Origin: JAIVGV01 sp035295985
GTDB taxonomy: Bacteria > Acidobacteriota > Blastocatellia > Pyrinomonadales > Pyrinomonadaceae
Reading direction: 5' to 3'
Assembly (NCBI GenBank): GCA_035295985.1
Contig: DATHBT010000117.1
Span: 1-26,580 of the forward strand
DNA length: 26,580 bases
Part shown: piece by piece, positions 13,950-22,429 of the stretch
Position numbering within the stretch: position 1 is the first letter of the stretch
Layout: every line of letters begins with the position of its first letter
Made by a program: the position numbers and the translations under genes
The notes under the pieces: model-generated
Told to the model about the DNA's origin: nothing
The model's database searches: none
What the model saw: only the letters and a program-made list of their open reading frames with translations

Positions 13950-14459
13950 CTGTTTTAGATCGGCGAGCGCGGCCCAGCGCGGGTCGGTTTCGTGTCGGGC
14001 GCAGTCGCAAGATTCGGCGTTCAAGTTCTTCCCGCAAGTTGGGCACAGGCCCTTGCAATCTTCGCGGCAGAGTTGGCGCGCGGGGAGCGCGAGCAGGATT
14101 TGCTCGCGGACGATCTCGTCTAGGTCAACCGAGTCGCCGTCATAGACGGAAACTTCGAGGTCTTCGTCGTGCAACTCTCTGGCCTCGGCAGTCGGTTCGC
14201 TTGGGCGGACGAAGTTGGCGACGAAATCCACGTTGACCGGCACGGGCACGGGGCCGAGGCAGCGGTCGCAGTGCAGCTCGACGGAAGTTTGCAGGCTCCC
14301 CCGGACGCGCACCTCTTCGCCTTTGCGGCTCGCGCGGCCCCAGGCGCGCACGCCGGAGGCGAGCGTCGCGTGCTCGTCTTCGAGCGAGAGGGCCCCGGGC
14401 GCGTAGGTTTGCTCGAAGGGCTTGCCCTCGGCGGTCAGGCTTTCGACTTCGATCCGCAT
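13938..14459 (-). CDS. yceD: YceD/DUF177 family protein
   Basis: A protein of the DUF177 family, commonly encoded directly upstream of rpmF; relatives have been linked to 23S rRNA accumulation, but the reaction is not known. It has 173 residues from the ATG at 14459; a GTG at 14474 would add five. Family marks are the CDRC pair in LHCDRCLGPVPVPV, the VDLDEIVREQILLALP segment, and the C-terminal zinc-type motif CREDCKGLCPTCGKNLN followed by CDC. The end DPRWAALADL is also typical. The last residues (SNG) and the stop come from a heptamer repeat arm, so the natural C terminus may have been replaced. Confidence 0.9.
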   Translation of the reverse strand: MRIEVESLTAEGKPFEQTYAPGALSLEDEHATLASGVRAWGRASRKGEEVRVRGSLQTSVELHCDRCLGPVPVPVNVDFVANFVRPSEPTAEARELHDEDLEVSVYDGDSVDLDEIVREQILLALPARQLCREDCKGLCPTCGKNLNAESCDCARHETDPRWAALADLKQSNG

Positions 14460-14541
14460 GACTCGACCCGCCACTGTCGCGACCGGACGATTTTTCGGCC
14501 CGCTCGCAAAAGGAGCAATTATACGGGCGCACGGGCGGGTG

Positions 14542-15786
14542 TCAACGCGCGCCGGACGCGCCTTCGAGCGCGTCCTCGCGAAGCAGACGGGCCAGACGCT
14601 CGTCGCCGCCCGTCAGCAGTCGCCGCCCGGTCTGGCGCGCGGCGCCGAAAAAACTGTGCAGCAGCAGTTCTTCCGAGGCGCGCGAGGCGCGGGCCCTGCG
14701 GCTGCGCCTCCTCACCTTGCCCGATAGCGCATCCGCGCGCGCGAAGGCCTCCTCGGCCTGAATGTCCTCGCCCGCCGCGCGCCTGATCAGCCCGAGCAAC
14801 AGGTAGGCGGCCGGGTAGTTCTCGTCGAGCTTGAGGGCCTTTACCGCGTGGCCGAGCGCGAGGCGCAGGCGGCCGCGCATGTACTGTGCGACGGCGAGCG
14901 CGTAGTGGGACTCCGCGCAGGGCCGCGCGGCCAGCGCCTTCTTGAACTCGCCGGCCGCGGCGGCCCAATCGTTATCGAAAGCCGCCAGGCGGCCGAGCGC
15001 GTAGCGCAGTGCGAAGGTGTCAAGGCCGTGAGCCGCCGCGCCGCGGAACATCTCGCGCGCGGTCTCGATCCTCTCGCCGTCGTCCGCGAGCAACAGGCCC
15101 AGCAGCAGGGCCGTGCGCGCCTCGCCGCCGCGCGCGACGAATGCCTCGCCGAGGTAGCGGGTCGCGAGTTCGTTCTCACGCGCACGGAAGAAATGCTCGC
15201 CGAGGAAGAAGAGGAGCGGGAAGTTGCGTGGCGACAGGAGGGACGCGCGCTCCAACGAGCGGACTCCGCGCTTCGCGTCACCCGCCTCGATCTTCTCGAA
15301 GCCGGCGGCGACGAGTTTGTCGAACGCTTCGCGCTTGGCCTGCTCGCCGTCGTAGGCTTCGAGAATCTTCTCGCGCGTGGAAGTCGCCGCGGCAAGTGAT
15401 TTGCCTTCCTTGTCGCGCTCGGTCTTCTCGCGCCAGTGGCGCGCGAGGACGGCGCGGTCGAGCGTCTTGAGTTCGGCCAGCGCGTCGATGAGGGTTTCTA
15501 CCAACAGGTGTGTGGTGTGCGCGTTCTGCGCCTGCTTGAGCATCAGATCGAGCGTGCGCTCCAGCTTGTCGGCGAAGCGCATCAGGTTGTTCTCAAGCAC
15601 CGAGACGCGCTCCAGTAGCAGCGACGCGGCCTCGCCGCCGGCCGCAACCGAGTCCGCCTCGAAGCGCATCGAGGTCGGCTCGACGACGAGCATCAGACGC
15701 GTCCCGCAGCGGTCGCACAGCTCCTGCCCCAGCGGGTTGGCCGCCCGGCAGCGCTGGCACCGAATCTGTTCAAACTCCTTCGGCAT
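14542..15786 (-). CDS. Zinc-ribbon and TPR-repeat protein of unknown function
   Basis: I do not recognise a named family for this 414-residue protein. The N terminus is a zinc ribbon with C10, C13, C24 and C27 (CQRC and CDRC). Residues about 55-125 are Leu-rich with heptad character and look like a coiled coil. From about residue 150 to 340 there are helical pairs of the TPR type: FEKIEAGDAKRGVRSLERA with SLLSPRNFPLLFFLG, FRARENELATRYLGEAFV, WAAAAGEFKKALAARPCAES, and RLALGHAVKALKLDENYPAA with YLLLGLI. The C terminus is basic (KVRRRSRRARASR). There is no signal peptide or membrane segment, so it is probably a cytoplasmic scaffold. It lies upstream of yceD and downstream of the dehydrogenase gene, on the same strand. 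The ATG at 15786 has no Shine-Dalgarno sequence; a repeat arm begins 9 nt away. Confidence 0.8.
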   Translation of the reverse strand: MPKEFEQIRCQRCRAANPLGQELCDRCGTRLMLVVEPTSMRFEADSVAAGGEAASLLLERVSVLENNLMRFADKLERTLDLMLKQAQNAHTTHLLVETLIDALAELKTLDRAVLARHWREKTERDKEGKSLAAATSTREKILEAYDGEQAKREAFDKLVAAGFEKIEAGDAKRGVRSLERASLLSPRNFPLLFFLGEHFFRARENELATRYLGEAFVARGGEARTALLLGLLLADDGERIETAREMFRGAAAHGLDTFALRYALGRLAAFDNDWAAAAGEFKKALAARPCAESHYALAVAQYMRGRLRLALGHAVKALKLDENYPAAYLLLGLIRRAAGEDIQAEEAFARADALSGKVRRRSRRARASRASEELLLHSFFGAARQTGRRLLTGGDERLARLLREDALEGASGAR

Positions 15787-15795
15787 TACAGTGAA

Positions 15796-15872
15796 ATGAT
15801 GAATGCTGAATGATGAATGATGAACGGAAGAAACTGTCTTTCACTCATCATTCATCATTCAGCATTCATCAT
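15796..15872. repeat. Heptamer inverted-repeat element G (hydroxyacyl-CoA dehydrogenase-TPR gap)
   Basis: Four units (ATGATGA, ATGCTGA, ATGATGA, ATGATGA; 15796-15823) and a right arm (15845-15872) that is their exact reverse complement in matching order, giving a perfect 28-bp inverted repeat around a 21-bp spacer. The variant unit is mirrored in both arms, so the arms were copied or corrected as a pair. The right arm supplies the TGA stop (15869-15871) of the dehydrogenase gene. Confidence 0.95.
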
Positions 15873-16717
15873 TGGTATTCGTAGAACCCGCGCCCGCTCT
15901 TGCGGCCGAGCCAGCCGGCATCGACGTAGCGTTTGAGCAGGGGGCAGGGGCGGTACTTCGGGTCGCCAAGCTCCGTGTGGAGGACGTTCAAAATTGCGAG
16001 GCACACGTCGAGGCCGATGAAGTCGGCGAGGGTCAGCGGCCCCATCGGGTGGTTCATGCCGAGCTTCATGATGCCGTCAATCGACTCGCGCGTGGCGACC
16101 CCCTCGTAGAGCGCGAAGATCGCCTCGTTGATCATCGGCATCAGCACCCGGTTCGAGACGAAGCCGGGCGAGTCGTTGCACTCCAGGGGAATCTTCTCGA
16201 ACTTCTCGGTGAGCGCGCGCGTCCGCTCCCAGGTCTCGTCCGAGGTGGCGATGCCGCGGATGATCTCGACGAGCTTCATCACAGGGACGGGGTTCATAAA
16301 ATGCATCCCGATGACCTTATCGGGCCGGCGGGTGGCCGCGCCGAGCTTCGTGATCGAGATCGAGGAAGTGTTCGACGCGAGGATCGCTTCCGGCCGCGTC
16401 AGCTCGTCGAGCGCCCGGAAGATTTCCGACTTCACTTCCAGGTTTTCCGTGACGGCCTCGACGACGAAGTCCGCGCGCGCGAGGTCGACCATCTCGACGG
16501 TCGGGCGAATGCGTTCGACGATATCGCGCTTCCCTTCCTCGGTCAGCCGCCCCTTGTCCACGTCGCGCTGTAGGCTCTTATCAATCGCCTTCATCCCGCG
16601 CTTCAGGAACTCGTCCTTCACGTCGCGCAAGATCACCTCGCAGCCCGCGCGGGCCGCCACCTGCGCGATGCCGTTGCCCATCGTCCCCGCGCCGACCACC
16701 CCGATCACTTCGCCCAC
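15869..16717 (-). CDS. 3-hydroxybutyryl-CoA / 3-hydroxyacyl-CoA dehydrogenase
   Basis: NAD(P)-dependent interconversion of 3-hydroxyacyl-CoA and 3-oxoacyl-CoA, next to thiolase in C4 metabolism or beta-oxidation. The 282-residue length is that of the short HbdA/PaaH form. The Rossmann motif is VGAGTMGNGIAQVAARAG near residues 8-25. The acidic end of strand 2 is seen in LRDV, and the catalytic His is in VIGMHFMNPVPVMKLVEI. The C-terminal domain has NDSPGFVSNRVLMPMINEAI, KLGMNHPMGPLTLADFIGLD and GRKSGRGFYEY. The start is GTG at 16717 with GGAGAAGAG upstream. The stop codon lies inside a heptamer arm. A thiolase gene is two genes upstream. Confidence 0.93.
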   Translation of the reverse strand: MGEVIGVVGAGTMGNGIAQVAARAGCEVILRDVKDEFLKRGMKAIDKSLQRDVDKGRLTEEGKRDIVERIRPTVEMVDLARADFVVEAVTENLEVKSEIFRALDELTRPEAILASNTSSISITKLGAATRRPDKVIGMHFMNPVPVMKLVEIIRGIATSDETWERTRALTEKFEKIPLECNDSPGFVSNRVLMPMINEAIFALYEGVATRESIDGIMKLGMNHPMGPLTLADFIGLDVCLAILNVLHTELGDPKYRPCPLLKRYVDAGWLGRKSGRGFYEYQ

Positions 16718-16803
16718 TTCTCTTCTCCGAAAATTATTCCGCGCAACGAGTCCAAATTAACGAGCGGGGGTCACTACACACTTCTCAGTCACGGCAGCCT
16801 CAA

Positions 16804-17322
16804 TCACTCGCCGCGCCAGTCGGGCGGCTGGCCCGAAGGCACGTATTCGCGCCCGCCCTCCGAAGCCCGCTCGCCGCGTGCGCCCTGAAACCATTCGGAA
16901 TTCGGGGCATGGCGCGGCTCGCCCAGCGAGGCCCGCGGGGCGGACGAGAGCGCGTCGCCTTTGTAAAACGCCTCCCCTTTACCGAAGAGGAACCAGAGTG
17001 CGTAGATTCCGATGGCTGTCCCGAACGGCACGTTCATCACCTCGACGACGGCCGCGATGATCGCGGCGACGCGCGCCCACGGCTTGCGCTTGAGCATCGC
17101 GTAACCTGCGACGTATGAGGGGACTGTGTAGATCAGCGCGAAGAAGCCGCCGAAGATCGCGAACATGAGGAAGAAGGCGGCGGGCGGGGCGTTCGGCTCC
17201 GTGCCGACAGCCCTGAAGACGAAGAACATCACGCCGAGTATCAACAGCATCAGCAGCGTGTGCAGGCCGCCATAGACTATGTGCAGGATGCCGAGCGTCT
17301 TGTTGTGCTCTTCGAGAGTCAT
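16804..17322 (-). CDS. Small multi-pass membrane protein of unknown function
   Basis: I do not recognise a characterised family. The 172-residue protein has a short cytoplasmic-looking N terminus (MTLEEHNKTLGILH) and then hydrophobic segments at about residues 12-36, 46-72 and 82-110, the last possibly two helices broken by a PFG turn. The C-terminal 55 residues are polar, rich in Gly/Glu/Arg/Pro. The start is the ATG at 17322, chosen because GGGAGGG lies about 9 nt upstream; a GTG at 17328 is too close to it. It sits between thiolase and the hydroxyacyl-CoA dehydrogenase gene and is probably co-transcribed. The position suggests nothing firm about function. Confidence 0.75.
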   Translation of the reverse strand: MTLEEHNKTLGILHIVYGGLHTLLMLLILGVMFFVFRAVGTEPNAPPAAFFLMFAIFGGFFALIYTVPSYVAGYAMLKRKPWARVAAIIAAVVEVMNVPFGTAIGIYALWFLFGKGEAFYKGDALSSAPRASLGEPRHAPNSEWFQGARGERASEGGREYVPSGQPPDWRGE

Positions 17323-17367
17323 CGTCACGCGCCCTCCCGGCTGAGGATAAGGGATGCCGCGCCGGCC

Positions 17368-18555
<1,188 letters not shown>

Positions 18556-18575
18556 TGCTCACTCCGTTCGCAAGC

Positions 18576-18680
18576 TGTTAGCGATTAGCTGTTAGCTATT
18601 AGCAAAACCAAAACAGAGGCGTGTTACTAAACCTGAAAGCCGCCCCCTTCCGGCTAACAGCTAAAAGCTAATAGCTAACA
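18576..18680. repeat. Heptamer inverted-repeat element C (thiolase leader)
   Basis: Four NNTTAGC units (TGTTAGC, GATTAGC, TGTTAGC, TATTAGC; 18576-18603) face four GCTAANN units (18653-18680) across a 49-bp spacer. Unlike the others, it lies between divergent genes, in the predicted 5' untranslated leader of the thiolase message, about 20 bp before the ATG. A GCTTTTTTAT stretch follows the right arm on the plus strand. Confidence 0.92.
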
Positions 18681-18696
18681 GCTTTTTTATGCCGCG

Positions 18697-18727
18697 ATTA
18701 TACGTTCGCAACGGGGGGGACAATCAA
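18697..18727 (-). promoter_or_regulatory. Promoter for thiolase and the downstream run
   Basis: On the minus strand a perfect TATAAT (18697-18702) has TTGATT (18722-18727) upstream with a 19-bp spacer containing seven consecutive C. The -10 is ideal and the spacing slightly long. Initiation near 18690 would place heptamer element C entirely inside the leader. Confidence 0.55.
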
Positions 18728-18753
18728 GTCAGGGCCGCGTCCGAAGCGTGCGA

Positions 18754-18782
18754 TTGCGCGCGTCCGGGGCCGGTGCTAGACT
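18754..18782 (+). promoter_or_regulatory. Promoter for the sugar-nucleotide genes
   Basis: TTGCGC (18754-18759), 17-bp spacer, then TAGACT (18777-18782) preceded by TGC, which makes an extended -10. It would give a leader of about 60 nt before the ATG at 18851. It is divergent to the thiolase promoter some 50 bp away. Confidence 0.45.
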
Positions 18783-18850
18783 CGCTCGCGTCCGAAACGG
18801 CGCGACGCCTTTAATAATTCATCCTTCTCTAAATTCACAACGTTAACCCC

Positions 18851-19897
18851 ATGCAGGCACTCATTCTCGCGGGCGGCAAGGGCACGAGGCTGCGGCCGTT
18901 GACCGTTTACACCCCGAAACCCGTCGTCCCGATCTGCAACCGGCCGTTCCTGCTCTACCAGATCGAGACCCTGAAGCGCGCGGGCATCACGGACATCACG
19001 CTCTCGCTCTCCTACCAGCCCGGGAAGATCGAAGACCTCCTGGGCGACGGGACGGACTTCGGCGTGCGCCTGCGCTACACGACCGAGCCGCAGCCGATGG
19101 GCACGGCCGGCGCGTTCAAGTTCGCCGCCGAGCACATCACGGATCAGACCATCGTCTTCAACGGCGACGTGCTGACCGACCTTGATCTGGCTCGCGTCAT
19201 CGCCGAGCACCGCGAGCGCCGCGCGACGGCGACCGTCGTGCTCACACCCGTCGAAGACCCCTCGGCCTATGGCGTCGTCGAGACCGAGGGGGACGGCCGC
19301 GTGCGCCGCTTCGTCGAGAAGCCCGCGCCGGGCGAGGCCGCGACGAACCTGATCAACGCCGGGACTTACGTGCTCGAACCCTCCGTCCTCGATCTCATCC
19401 CCGAAGGCGAGAGCTACTCGTTCGAGTACCAGCTCTTCCCAGACCTGCTGCGCCGAGGGCTTCCGTTCTACGCTCACGCGCCGGAAAAGACCTACTGGCT
19501 CGACATCGGCACGCCCGCGCGCTACCTGCAAGCCCACCACGATCTGCTCGCCGGGATCGTCGGCGACATCCGCGTCGGGAAGCGGCGCGGCGACTTCGAC
19601 GCGGCCACGGCCGCCGAGATCGACGACCGCTCGGTCGTCGCCGACGGCTGCGCGATCAAGCCGGGCGCGCAGGTGATCAACTCCGTGCTCGGCGAGGGCG
19701 TCCACGTGGAGGAGAGGGCGCGGATCGAGAACTCCGTCGTCTGGCCGCACACGCGCGTCAACGCGGGCGCGCAGGTTCTTTCGTCCATCGTCGGGCGCGG
19801 TTGCTACGTCGGCCGCTCGGCGCAGGTCGGCCCCGGCGCGGCGCTCGGCGACAAGACTTCGCTCACGGACTACACGCAGACCGGGGGCGCTGCGTGA
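18851..19897 (+). CDS. Mannose-1-phosphate guanylyltransferase-like nucleotidyltransferase
   Basis: Transfers a nucleotidyl group from NTP to a sugar 1-phosphate, making an activated sugar for polysaccharide or glycoprotein synthesis. It has 348 residues. The nucleotide-binding signature is ALILAGGKGTRLRPLTVYTP with KPVVPICNRPFL. The metal-binding Asp is in IVFNGDVLTDLDL, and the sugar-phosphate Lys is in RRFVEKPAPGE. YWLDIGTPARYLQAH closes the catalytic domain. The C-terminal third (about 250-345) is a left-handed beta-helix of hexapeptide-type repeats (VVADGCAIKPGAQV, VHVEERARIENSV). The layout is closest to eukaryote-type GDP-mannose pyrophosphorylase, but glucose-1-phosphate thymidylyl- or uridylyltransferase activity cannot be excluded. 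The ATG has no clear Shine-Dalgarno sequence. The gene overlaps the following mutase gene by 4 bp. Confidence 0.88.
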   Translation: MQALILAGGKGTRLRPLTVYTPKPVVPICNRPFLLYQIETLKRAGITDITLSLSYQPGKIEDLLGDGTDFGVRLRYTTEPQPMGTAGAFKFAAEHITDQTIVFNGDVLTDLDLARVIAEHRERRATATVVLTPVEDPSAYGVVETEGDGRVRRFVEKPAPGEAATNLINAGTYVLEPSVLDLIPEGESYSFEYQLFPDLLRRGLPFYAHAPEKTYWLDIGTPARYLQAHHDLLAGIVGDIRVGKRRGDFDAATAAEIDDRSVVADGCAIKPGAQVINSVLGEGVHVEERARIENSVVWPHTRVNAGAQVLSSIVGRGCYVGRSAQVGPGAALGDKTSLTDYTQTGGAA

Positions 19898-21321
19898 CCG
19901 TTCGCCCCGGACTCAGCCCGATCCGCTTCGGCACGGACGGCTGGCGCGGCCTCATCGCCGAAGAGTTCACCTTCGCCAACCTCGAACGGGTCGCCCAAGC
20001 CTACGCGCACCACCTCAATAACAGCGATGAAGCTTTGACACGCGAGCCGCGCGTCATCGTCGGCTGCGACCGCCGCTTCCTGTCCGAGTCATTCGCGGAG
20101 CGCGCGGCCGAGGTTCTCGTCGGCAACGGCATTGGCGTCGAGGTGTTCGACGCGGACGTGCCGACGCCGCTCGTCTCCTGGGCCGTGCGCGAGCGCGGCG
20201 CGGCGGGCGGCGTGGTCATCACCGCCTCGCACAACCCGGCCGCGTTCAACGGCTTCAAGATCAAAGCGCCGTGGGGCGGGAGCGCGACGCCGGAGACGAC
20301 GGCCGCTGTCGAATCGCTCGTCGATGCCGCGCCGGTGCGCCGCGCCGATGTGCCGGCCGCGGCGCGCGGCCGGCTGGCAGGCTCAATCGAAAGTTACCGC
20401 CGGCAGATCGCTTCGCAGGTCGATCTTGAAAGACTCAGGGCCGCCCCGTTCCGTGTCGTCGTCGATCCGATGCACGGCACGGGCGGCCGCTGGGTCGAGA
20501 GTTTTCTTGTCGGGGGTGAGGTCGAGGTCGAGACGATCCGCGCAGAGCGCGACGCGCTCTTCGGCGGGGTCGCGCCGGAGCCGATTGATCGCAACCTCGC
20601 GCCCTTGAAGCGGCGCGTCAAGGAAGCCCGCGCCCTCGTCGGGCTGGCGACGGACGGGGACGCCGACCGCGTCGGCGCGGTCAGCGAGCTGGGCGAGACG
20701 ATGACGATGCACGAGGTCGTGCCGCTAGTCCTGCTGCACCTCGCGCGCACGCGGAAGATGACAGGCGGGGTGGTTCGCACCTTCTCGCAGTCCGTCCTGA
20801 CCAGGCGCATCGCCGAGGCGCACGGACTTCGTGTTTACGAGACGCCCATCGGCTTCAAGTACGTCGCCGACCTGATGCTGCGCGAGGACATCCTCATCGG
20901 CGCGGAGGAGTCGGGCGGCATCGGCGTCAAAGGCCACCTGCCCGAGCGCGACGGCATACTCAACTCGCTCCTCTTCCTCGAAGCGATCACGGCGGCGGGC
21001 AAGCCGCCCTCGGAGATGGTGCGCGAGATGCACCGCGAGTTCGGCGAGTTCTACTACGGCCGGCGCGACCTGCACGTTGACGTGGCGCGCGGCCTCGGAC
21101 TGGTGGCGCGGCTGGCCGACTCCCCGCCCGCGCGATTCGCGGACTTCGACGTGGCGGGCGTCGAGCGGATGGACGGGACGAAACTGCTCTTCGCGGACGA
21201 GTCGTGGCTGCTCTTCCGCCAGTCGGGCACGGAGCCGGTCTTGCGCATCTACTCGGAGGCGACCTCTACACGAAAGCGCGAACAACTTCTCGAAGCGGGC
21301 GTCGCCTTCGCGCACGCCTGA
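19894..21321 (+). CDS. Phosphomannomutase / phosphoglucomutase
   Basis: Moves phosphate between C6 and C1 of hexose, giving the sugar 1-phosphate used by the enzyme encoded just upstream. I take the GTG at 19894, which overlaps the preceding stop (GTGA), because the conserved opening PIRFGTDGWRGLIAEEFTF follows at once. Upstream in-frame sequence is only the shadow of the previous gene. It has 475 residues in the usual four-domain order: phosphoserine loop VVITASHNPAAFNGFKIKAP (S112), metal loop ATDGDADRVGAV, sugar loop GAEESGGIGVKGHLPERDGI, and phosphate-binding loop RQSGTEPVLRIYSE. The 4-bp overlap implies translational coupling. The substrate (mannose or glucose) is not fixed by sequence. 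Confidence 0.94.
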   Translation: MTVRPGLSPIRFGTDGWRGLIAEEFTFANLERVAQAYAHHLNNSDEALTREPRVIVGCDRRFLSESFAERAAEVLVGNGIGVEVFDADVPTPLVSWAVRERGAAGGVVITASHNPAAFNGFKIKAPWGGSATPETTAAVESLVDAAPVRRADVPAAARGRLAGSIESYRRQIASQVDLERLRAAPFRVVVDPMHGTGGRWVESFLVGGEVEVETIRAERDALFGGVAPEPIDRNLAPLKRRVKEARALVGLATDGDADRVGAVSELGETMTMHEVVPLVLLHLARTRKMTGGVVRTFSQSVLTRRIAEAHGLRVYETPIGFKYVADLMLREDILIGAEESGGIGVKGHLPERDGILNSLLFLEAITAAGKPPSEMVREMHREFGEFYYGRRDLHVDVARGLGLVARLADSPPARFADFDVAGVERMDGTKLLFADESWLLFRQSGTEPVLRIYSEATSTRKREQLLEAGVAFAHA

Positions 21322-21386
21322 ATCCGCCAACTCACTCTGAACATCTTCCGAAGACGCCCACTTCTGAAGCCCCCTCCTCTCGAAGA

Positions 21387-22220
21387 ATGCCCGAGTTGCC
21401 CGAAGTAGAACTCGTCGCGCGCGCACTCGACCGGCTTGTCGCCGGCCGGCGCATAGTCTCGGCCAAACTCCTCCGGCCCGGACTCGCGCCCGAAACCCCG
21501 CCCGCGCGCTTCGCCCGGCAACTCAGAGGCTGCGCAATCAAAGGGGTCACGCGCCGCGGCAAGCACGTCATCTTCGAGTTGGACGCCCGATTAGTCCTCG
21601 TCACGCACCTGCGCATGACCGGCCGCTTCCTGCTCCTGCCGCCGCCCGCTCCGCCGCCCAAGCACACGCACGCCCTCTTCCGACTCGACGACGCGCGCCG
21701 GCTCGCCTTCGCCGATCAACGCCACTTCGGGATGATGAAGCTGCTGCGCGCGGAAGAGTTGACGACGGCCCGCGAATTGCGCTCGCTCGCGCCCGAACCG
21801 TTCTCCGAAGAATTCAGTCCCGACTATCTCCGCGCCGCCTTCACGCGCACGCGCCGCACGCTCAAGGAGACGCTGCTCGATCAGACGAAGGTCACTGGGC
21901 TGGGCAACATCTACGCGGCCGAGGCCATGTTCCTCGCGCGCGTTAGCCCGTTCGTTTCCGCCGCGAGTCTTTCGCCCCGCCGCCTGCCGCGCCTGCACCG
22001 CGCCATCCTCGAAGTGCTCGGCGAGGCGATCCGTCATGGCTCGACGATGAACGTGAACCCGGAGGACTTCGAGTCGGGCTACTACGGCGGCCCTTACGAG
22101 GGGCGCTGGCGCGTCTACGCGCGCGAGGGTGAACCCTGCACCGTCTGCCGCACACCCGTCCGCCGCGTCGCGCACGCCGGTCGCTCCACCTTCTACTGCC
22201 CGCGCTGCCAGAGGCGCTGA
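21387..22220 (+). CDS. mutM: Formamidopyrimidine-DNA glycosylase
   Basis: Base-excision repair enzyme removing 8-oxoguanine and formamidopyrimidines with AP-lyase activity. It has 277 residues. The mature start MPELPEVELVARALDRLVAG gives the catalytic Pro2 and Glu3, which decides the ATG at 21387 over longer frames. K59 in RGKHVIFEL and the VTHLRMTGRFLL strand are in place. The helix-two-turn-helix region reads LKETLLDQTKVTGLGNIYAA with EAMFLARVSP. The C-terminal zinc finger is CTVCRTPVRRVAHAGRSTFY followed by CPRC. It lies 65 bp downstream of the mutase gene on the same strand, with no functional link apparent. Confidence 0.96.
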   Translation: MPELPEVELVARALDRLVAGRRIVSAKLLRPGLAPETPPARFARQLRGCAIKGVTRRGKHVIFELDARLVLVTHLRMTGRFLLLPPPAPPPKHTHALFRLDDARRLAFADQRHFGMMKLLRAEELTTARELRSLAPEPFSEEFSPDYLRAAFTRTRRTLKETLLDQTKVTGLGNIYAAEAMFLARVSPFVSAASLSPRRLPRLHRAILEVLGEAIRHGSTMNVNPEDFESGYYGGPYEGRWRVYAREGEPCTVCRTPVRRVAHAGRSTFYCPRCQRR

Positions 22221-22327
22221 TCGCGCTATAACCCGAAGCCGCCAAGCCGCATACGGGAGAGACGACCCTGGCGTCTCCCACGGCCCCTTCCGGCCTGTGA
22301 AAGAATCGCTGGGGGCGCGCCGGAATC

Positions 22328-22336
22328 TGTTAGAAT
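22328..22336 (+). promoter_or_regulatory. Extended -10 promoter for the secreted-protein gene
   Basis: TGT followed by TAGAAT (22331-22336), a 5-of-6 match to TATAAT with the TGn extension. I see no -35 at 16-18 bp. The leader to the TTG start would be about 85 nt. A hairpin at about 22255-22279 (GGGAGA/TCTCCC plus CG/CG with a 2-nt bulge, no T-tract) lies upstream, 35 nt after mutM. Confidence 0.4.
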
Positions 22337-22429
22337 GCCCGCCCGGTCACGCAGGGAACGAGCAGGGGCGGGGCGGGCCTTCGATTCACGACCCAAGGTT
22401 TCTCACCATCGCCAGGAGGAGCCAACCCC

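Noticed and set aside
18776..19750. A 324-codon minus-strand open frame opposite the guanylyltransferase-like gene
   Set aside because: It is a shadow of a recognised enzyme gene; the product is Arg/Val/Asp/Gly-rich and resembles no family.
21204..21386. A longer mutM product starting upstream of 21387
   Set aside because: Fpg enzymes need Pro2 exposed at the N terminus, which only the ATG at 21387 gives; the upstream part is a shadow of the mutase gene.
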